Shown one piece after another: positions 7,732-11,924 of a stretch of 11,924 nucleotides of DNA. The DNA lies in NCBI GenBank assembly GCA_946187025.1, contig CAMHPM010000020.1, forward strand, positions 1-11,924, written 5' to 3'. The DNA is from an uncultured Prevotellaceae bacterium. GTDB lineage: Bacteria > Bacteroidota > Bacteroidia > Bacteroidales > Bacteroidaceae. Below the pieces are notes generated by a model. That model was given only the letters and a program-made list of their open reading frames with translations. It was not told the origin of the DNA and made no database searches. The first letter of the stretch is position 1, and each line of letters opens with the position of its first letter. The translations under genes were made by a program, and so were the position numbers.

Positions 7732-7740
7732 CGTACTTTT
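7725..7740. repeat. Near-palindrome overlapping the -7 box
   Basis: The plus strand reads AAAGGTACGTACTTTT. The central GTACGTAC (7729-7736) is a perfect palindrome, and the outer AAA/TTT extends it to 16 bp with one mismatched pair. It overlaps the upstream half of the -7 box, a position where a bound repressor would block polymerase. The operator role is inference; GTAC-rich palindromes also arise by chance. Confidence 0.35.
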
Positions 7741-7766
7741 TTTCTTTTACACCTATCTAAATTGGT

Positions 7767-7805
7767 AAAAAAACGATTCTGCAACCGAAAAAACATCGTT
7801 TTTTT
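7767..7805 (-). terminator. Candidate rho-independent terminator after the outer-membrane barrel gene
   Basis: An 11-bp perfect inverted repeat (on the minus strand AAAAAAACGAT and ATCGTTTTTTT, arms 7795-7805 and 7767-7777) encloses a 17-nt loop and ends in seven T. It begins 24 nt after the stop codon of the barrel gene and ends before the next promoter box. The stem is AT-rich, with only two G-C pairs, so stability is modest. The A/T symmetry means it could act on either strand, but no plus-strand gene enters it. Confidence 0.5.
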
Positions 7806-7828
7806 ATTTTTTTAACCCGAAATGGAAG

Positions 7829-9901
7829 TCAGAATGTCCATCTGGCCTGTAACAATAAGTCTTCGCGGTGTGATTGTGAGATTTGCTCGAGTCCGGTACC
7901 GATGGTGTTGCGTCCGAAGTACGACGTATGTCCCAGCTTACATTGCAAACGCAACGACTTGCTGACATTGGCCGATGCAACTACTGCGACACGCAAACCA
8001 TGATAAAAGAGCGAATTCATACCAAGGGAATATAGCAGCGAGGGTTCGTATGTCCAGACCTTGGATGCGTAGCTGTCGGTATTGAAATAGGCTGCCATGA
8101 GACTTATGTGCCGCCCGCCATCCGACGATTGCCATCGCACATTCTCGGCCAACAGCAATCCGCTTTCGTTGTCCGAATCGGGATTGAAACGATGGCTGAA
8201 GGTAAATAGAGTCTGAAGCGACAGCGGACTCCCTATCTGCTGGGTGTAGCTCAGACGCCATGTCTGGTTGGTGCCATACATGAGTTGGGTGCCGCCGTTT
8301 CCGTCGGCATAATCCTGTTGTTTCGATTTTATGCGGTACCGCAGTTGGAGCCGGGACTTGTCGGTCGGGGTGTAAACGACCTGCGCCATACAATCCAATC
8401 CATTGGATGCTGCCGAGGTGTTGCTGCGCATGTATGGGAAATGAAACACATCGGCATACGCCTCGATATGTATGCGTTGCCATGGTTCGGCTTTTATGGC
8501 TGCCAATATTCCAGTTTCGTTCTGAGGTGTCGAACTCTCGCTCAGTGTGTGTCCATAGCGTGTGGCATAAGCCTTGTCGAAATGGCGCACCGACATCGAC
8601 AGCGTGGTTGTGGACGAAGTGCGCATACTCATGGTGTTGATGGTGGCCATACAGCCCGAAGCGGTACTCATGGCTGTCTCACCTTGGAATGAATATTTCG
8701 ATGTGATATATCCGTAGGACAGGCCGATGGCTCCGAAGTCAGTACCATGCAGGTTGTAGAGTCGGTAGGCAGATGACGGGGTGTCGTGTTTGGGGACAAG
8801 TGGCATGGACAGATGTGTGGCGATGGCGGTGACTCCTGCACTGAACACGCCTTGGCTGAACTGCAGGTTGCCTCCCCATGTGAATTCGTGCAACAGGTTG
8901 CGCTTACTGCGTTCCAGCTGTGTGCGGTGCAGACCGTCGGTCTTGAGCGACGATACAGAATTGGAATTGCTGCCCGACAACGTTGCATCGATGCCTTGAT
9001 AAGATGCAAACGCAGTGGCATGTACCCTCTGCGATAAAGTCAGGTTGGCAGCAATCCCACGCAAGTGGTTGCTTTCCATCATCGACGAGTGGCGGCTGAT
9101 GCCGCGTCCCATGTATGGCATCGAACCCAATGTGGCATGTTTGCCAAACGACATGGAGTTTGACACGACGAGACCCTGACCGAAGCTCAGCTTGTAGTCG
9201 CCTATCACGAGATTACGTATGCGCCCAATATCATGTAGCATGACATAAGCCGATACGTAGTCAAACTCTCTTTCTCCACCGTCTTTCTCCACCTCGAGCC
9301 CTGCCAGTATATGGCCCTTGGCATTGAAGGCATATCGCAGGGAATGGTAGTTGTTGTTGCCTTGATAAACCCGGTTAGGGTATCTGCTAAGTATGCTGTC
9401 GGGATAGTCGCGGTAGCCTTCCTTGGTATAAAACGGGATGTCGGTGCGAAGGGTGACATCTTGTTTGGGATATCTCAGTATGTTGCGCAGGGTCTCGGCG
9501 GTGGTTACAGGACGCTCCTCGCCTGCACGGCAGAAGAGCATGAGCCGCATACGTGTGGTGTAGTCAATACTCGAAATGAGCATCAACTCACCAAGCGAAC
9601 GCATGGGATAGTTTGTCAGTACGTGGTAGAGTATGGCGTTTATCTGTATGTCGGTAAGGAACGGCAGTTGTCGGAGCTCGTCGTATGTGGTGTTGTTCAG
9701 GTTTATAGGGTGAAGATATATCTCATAAAGATCTTCGAAAGTGCTGGGTTCTATATCGTTTTCCTGATATTCATCGGTCATGTTTTCAACAAAATCCTCC
9801 CATTTCATCGGGGTTTGTGCCATTGTTTGCTGCAGGCAGCTGCCGATGAAAGTACACAAAAGCAAAAAAGCCAGGAATGTGTTGGACGGCTTTTCTTTCA
9901 T
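7829..9901 (-). CDS. Helix-hairpin-helix domain outer-membrane beta-barrel protein
   Basis: This 690-residue exported protein is of a conserved Bacteroidota type. Residues 1-28 are a signal peptide (core FLAFLLLCTFIG, cleavage after TMA, before QT); IGSC at 19-22 is a possible lipobox, but a barrel protein makes ordinary Sec cleavage more likely. Residues 66-114 resemble a ComEA-type helix-hairpin-helix region: INLNNTTYDELRQLPFL, then a second helix pair including RSLGELMLI. From about residue 170 to the end, alternating polar/aromatic beta strands predominate, with Gly/Tyr/Ser-rich turns, and the protein ends in LLLQARWTF, a C-terminal Phe typical of outer-membrane barrels. The hairpin glycines seen in DNA-binding members (LPGIG) are replaced by LPFLT, so DNA binding is unlikely. 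The gene starts 25 nt after the amidase gene, with no evident Shine-Dalgarno sequence, and is followed by the terminator candidate. Substrate or partner is unknown. Confidence 0.82.
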   Translation of the reverse strand: MKEKPSNTFLAFLLLCTFIGSCLQQTMAQTPMKWEDFVENMTDEYQENDIEPSTFEDLYEIYLHPINLNNTTYDELRQLPFLTDIQINAILYHVLTNYPMRSLGELMLISSIDYTTRMRLMLFCRAGEERPVTTAETLRNILRYPKQDVTLRTDIPFYTKEGYRDYPDSILSRYPNRVYQGNNNYHSLRYAFNAKGHILAGLEVEKDGGEREFDYVSAYVMLHDIGRIRNLVIGDYKLSFGQGLVVSNSMSFGKHATLGSMPYMGRGISRHSSMMESNHLRGIAANLTLSQRVHATAFASYQGIDATLSGSNSNSVSSLKTDGLHRTQLERSKRNLLHEFTWGGNLQFSQGVFSAGVTAIATHLSMPLVPKHDTPSSAYRLYNLHGTDFGAIGLSYGYITSKYSFQGETAMSTASGCMATINTMSMRTSSTTTLSMSVRHFDKAYATRYGHTLSESSTPQNETGILAAIKAEPWQRIHIEAYADVFHFPYMRSNTSAASNGLDCMAQVVYTPTDKSRLQLRYRIKSKQQDYADGNGGTQLMYGTNQTWRLSYTQQIGSPLSLQTLFTFSHRFNPDSDNESGLLLAENVRWQSSDGGRHISLMAAYFNTDSYASKVWTYEPSLLYSLGMNSLFYHGLRVAVVASANVSKSLRLQCKLGHTSYFGRNTIGTGLEQISQSHREDLLLQARWTF

Positions 9902-9926
9902 CTTGTCTTGATTCTTTTTTTAGATA

Positions 9927-10706
9927 TTAGAAGAATTTATTCCAGATGATATCTTGCAGCACAGGATATTTTTCCCTGTAATGGTGTAACGACGACATGT
10001 TGATGGTTCCGGTAATCTCACACTCGGTGTTGTCAACGCCCTGTGCAATGATGTCGCCGTAGGGGTGTATGATTCGCGAGCCTCCATAGTAATTGCCCCA
10101 CTGATCGGTTCCTATCCGGTTGGCCACTGCCACATAGCATTGGTTTTCTATAGCCCGTGCTATAGGCAGGGTCTCGAATGCCTGATGCCGCGCAACTGGA
10201 TAGTTGGCCGAATAAACGATGAGGTCGTAGAGTATGTTTCCATCTGCATCCGAGTTGTTGCGACACCACATCGGGAATTGCAGGTCATAACATATCTCAA
10301 GCAGGATATTGACACCGCGGAAGTTTACTATCACGCGGTCTTCGCCGGCACTGTATTGCTCGCCTTCACCTCCATATTTGTAAAGGTGGCTTTTGTCGTA
10401 GTGGGTTATGCGCCCCGACGGTTCAACGAAATACATGCGGTTGTAGTATTTTCCATTGTCTTCCACTGCCATACTGCCACATATCGCAGCATCGGTTTCA
10501 CGTGCCTTATTCAGCATCCATTCCAATGTGGCGGCATCGTGATGTCCTTTCTGCTGGCGCGGGTGGGTGAGGAATCCCGTGTTGAACATCTCGGGCAGCA
10601 AGTATAGGTCCGACCCCGGAGTGCGGTCTATGGCTTCGTTGGCTTTGCGTATGTTTTCGTGTGGGTTCATCCACACCGTGTCTTGTTGAAGTAGGGTTAT
10701 AGTCAC
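9927..10706 (-). CDS. Nitrilase-superfamily omega-amidase (YafV/NIT2-like)
   Basis: This cytoplasmic 259-residue carbon-nitrogen hydrolase probably hydrolyses 2-oxoglutaramate or 2-oxosuccinamate to the 2-oxoacid and ammonia, clearing products of glutamine or asparagine transamination, as shown for YafV/NIT2 relatives. The nitrilase catalytic residues are in place: Glu39 in LLPEMFNTGF, Lys105 in HYDKSHLY and Cys139 in LEICYDLQFP; Glu116 in GEGEQY is the usual accessory acid. ARAIENQCYVAVANRIGTD and the YYGGSRIIHPYGD segment are also characteristic. The length is normal. The start is GTG at 10706: the preceding in-frame codons are GTT and the TAA of the upstream gene, and the next ATG (residue 13) would remove the first beta strand (TITLLQQDTVW). 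It is translationally close to the polyprenyl synthase gene (3-nt gap) and 25 nt before the barrel gene. The exact substrate is inferred from family resemblance. Confidence 0.88.
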   Translation of the reverse strand: MTITLLQQDTVWMNPHENIRKANEAIDRTPGSDLYLLPEMFNTGFLTHPRQQKGHHDAATLEWMLNKARETDAAICGSMAVEDNGKYYNRMYFVEPSGRITHYDKSHLYKYGGEGEQYSAGEDRVIVNFRGVNILLEICYDLQFPMWCRNNSDADGNILYDLIVYSANYPVARHQAFETLPIARAIENQCYVAVANRIGTDQWGNYYGGSRIIHPYGDIIAQGVDNTECEITGTINMSSLHHYREKYPVLQDIIWNKFF

Positions 10707-10709
10707 AAC

Positions 10710-11657
10710 TTAGAATTTTCGTTGGGTTACATTATCCACATATTGCATCAGTGCATCCTTGGTTTCGCTATCTGCATAGTGTTGCAATATGAGTTTTGCA
10801 CGGTTAGCATGTTCATACATCAGGTGTTCAGTATATTCTATGCCACCGCTCTCTTTTATGTATGCCACCATGCGGCGTATTTCATCGGTCGTTGCAGTCT
10901 GTTTTTTTAATTTTTCCACGATTTCATCGAGGTTTTCCTTACTATTTCTGATGGCATATATTGCAGGCAACGTGAGTTTTCCTTCTGCCATGTCGTTGCC
11001 TGTCGGCTTACCTATATCGTTGTCGAGGTAGTCGAATATGTCGTCTTTCATCTGGAAACAAATGCCCACCAACTGCCCGAATTCATACATACGCTTCACT
11101 TCCTCTTCGGCGGCTCCGGCCGTGATGGCTCCCGATGCAGCACATGCGGCAAACAACGCAGCAGTCTTGGCCCTGATGATGTCGAAATAAGTTTGTTCAG
11201 AGAGTTCGTTGCTCATGGTTCCGAGCAGTTGCAGCAGCTCGCCATCTGCAAGCTGGGCAGCAGCTTCCGACATGACATCCACCAATCGCGGGTTACCTAT
11301 TTGCGACAGATGGTGCAGGGCAATCGACAGGATGTAGTCGCCTACCAGCACAGCCACCTTGTTGCCCTGGTTGTGGTTTATCGACTCCTGTCCGCGGCGT
11401 TGGTTGCTTTCATCAACCACGTCGTCGTGTATGAGGCTTGCTGTGTGGAATGCCTCGTAGGCCACAGCTGCATGTAGTGTGTTAGTATTGACAGGTGTGA
11501 AAAGCCGGGCTGCAAGCAGTGTGAGGGCTGGTCGCATCATCTTTCCCGAGCGGGATTGTACCATGCGCAACGACTGATCGAGCAACGGGTTGGTGTGCTT
11601 GAAGTCGGCTGCAAGCATGGCTCTGCACTGTTCGAGTTCTTGTTGTATGGTGTACAT
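10710..11657 (-). CDS. Trans-type polyprenyl diphosphate synthase (long chain)
   Basis: This 315-residue enzyme condenses isopentenyl diphosphate onto an allylic diphosphate to build the long isoprenoid tail, most likely for menaquinone in this group. The first aspartate-rich motif is DDVVD at 78-82, preceded by HTASLIH and followed by ESNQRRGQ. The second is DDIFD at 205-209 within CFQMKDDIFDYLDND. GKMMRP (38-43) and RAKTAALF (162-169) are the usual diphosphate-binding segments. Small residues (Ala73, Ser74) four and five positions before the first motif leave room for a long product, consistent with an octaprenyl-type synthase rather than a farnesyl or geranylgeranyl enzyme; the exact chain length cannot be read. 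The ATG at 11657 is 15 nt after the UPF0210 stop, without a Shine-Dalgarno sequence. The TAA stop at 10710-10712 is followed after 3 nt by the amidase GTG in the same frame. Confidence 0.92.
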   Translation of the reverse strand: MYTIQQELEQCRAMLAADFKHTNPLLDQSLRMVQSRSGKMMRPALTLLAARLFTPVNTNTLHAAVAYEAFHTASLIHDDVVDESNQRRGQESINHNQGNKVAVLVGDYILSIALHHLSQIGNPRLVDVMSEAAAQLADGELLQLLGTMSNELSEQTYFDIIRAKTAALFAACAASGAITAGAAEEEVKRMYEFGQLVGICFQMKDDIFDYLDNDIGKPTGNDMAEGKLTLPAIYAIRNSKENLDEIVEKLKKQTATTDEIRRMVAYIKESGGIEYTEHLMYEHANRAKLILQHYADSETKDALMQYVDNVTQRKF

Positions 11658-11672
11658 TAAAAAAGGGTTTTC

Positions 11673-11924
11673 CTAATTCTTGAAACTATGTATCGGAGCA
11701 GGAATGCGCCCCTGACGGTTGATGAATTGCTGGCACGAGAAGGTGTTGACCGGCATTATCGGTGCGTAGCCGAGCAGTCCGCCAAACTCCACACGATCGC
11801 CCACCGTCTTGCCTTCAACCGGTATGATGCGCACAGCAGTGGTCTTTTGGTTCACCATACCTATGGCTGCCTCGTCGGCAATGATGCCCGAGATTGTAGA
11901 TGCCATTGTTGTGCCAGGTATGGC
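11673..11924 (-). CDS. UPF0210 / DUF711 (PFL-type) protein, C-terminal 83 residues only
   Basis: The frame is open from the right window edge to a TAG at 11673-11675, so only the C-terminus is present; an internal ATG at 11906 is not the true start because coding continues upstream (AIPGTT before MAST). The segment is typical of the end of UPF0210 proteins, which are normally about 450 residues: IIADEAAIGMVNQKTTAVRI, then GDRVEFGGLLGYAPIMPVN and the terminal GRIPAPIHSFKN. The family is structurally related to pyruvate formate-lyase-like proteins; its function is unsettled. It is the most upstream visible member of the tight gene string leading through the polyprenyl synthase and amidase. Its promoter lies outside the window. 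Confidence 0.88.
   Translation of the reverse strand, partial: AIPGTTMASTISGIIADEAAIGMVNQKTTAVRIIPVEGKTVGDRVEFGGLLGYAPIMPVNTFSCQQFINRQGRIPAPIHSFKN

Noticed and set aside
7671..7796. Longer start for the MG2 protein (ATG at 7796)
   Set aside because: It would run through the terminator candidate and the -7 box and bury the signal peptide more than 50 residues in. The ATG at 7670 has an AGGAG at ideal spacing.
9836..9847. Lipobox-like IGSC in the barrel protein signal sequence
   Set aside because: A later TMA/QT cleavage site and the outer-membrane barrel with terminal Phe favour ordinary Sec processing; kept only as a minor alternative.

Overview
The window looks like a chromosomal segment of a Bacteroidota member, most likely order Bacteroidales (Prevotella/Bacteroides-like). 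The evidence is the gene families (an MG2 plus TonB-plug-like protein, a helix-hairpin-helix outer-membrane barrel, a TPR/membrane/HTH regulator), one exact match to the Bacteroidota -7 promoter box (TAnnTTTG), and mostly weak or absent Shine-Dalgarno sequences. A genus cannot be fixed from the sequence alone. Every gene I can support is on the minus strand, so transcription runs from position 11924 towards 1. No RNA gene, insertion sequence, CRISPR array or phage gene was found.

Region A (about 7829-11924) is a housekeeping-type gene string read right to left: the C-terminal end of a UPF0210/DUF711 (PFL-type) protein, a long-chain polyprenyl diphosphate synthase, a nitrilase-superfamily omega-amidase (YafV-like), and an outer-membrane beta-barrel protein with an N-terminal degenerate helix-hairpin-helix domain. 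Gaps are 15, 3 and 25 nt, which suggests one transcription unit. An A-tract/hairpin/T-tract terminator candidate lies just after the last gene (7767-7805).

Region B (about 3088-7740) is a two-gene unit. A TACCTTTG box and a good AGGAG ribosome-binding site precede a 912-residue exported protein with an MG2 (alpha-2-macroglobulin-like) domain and a plug-like C-terminal half. Twenty-nine nucleotides later comes a 604-residue protein with a lipoprotein-type signal, a TPR-like periplasmic region, one membrane helix, a coiled coil and a C-terminal LuxR-like HTH: a one-component membrane-spanning regulator architecture.

Region C (1-2905) is the N-terminal 968 residues of a large secreted or surface protein with Fn3-like, GLUG-like and carboxypeptidase-regulatory-like modules. 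It runs off the left edge. Its 182-nt upstream region carries two perfect copies of a 15-bp sequence spaced exactly 22 bp apart. This looks like a tandem regulator-binding site. The adjacent membrane-bound HTH protein is an obvious but untested candidate to bind it. The least ordinary hypothesis here is therefore a local module: envelope protein, membrane-spanning regulator, tandem operator, large surface protein.
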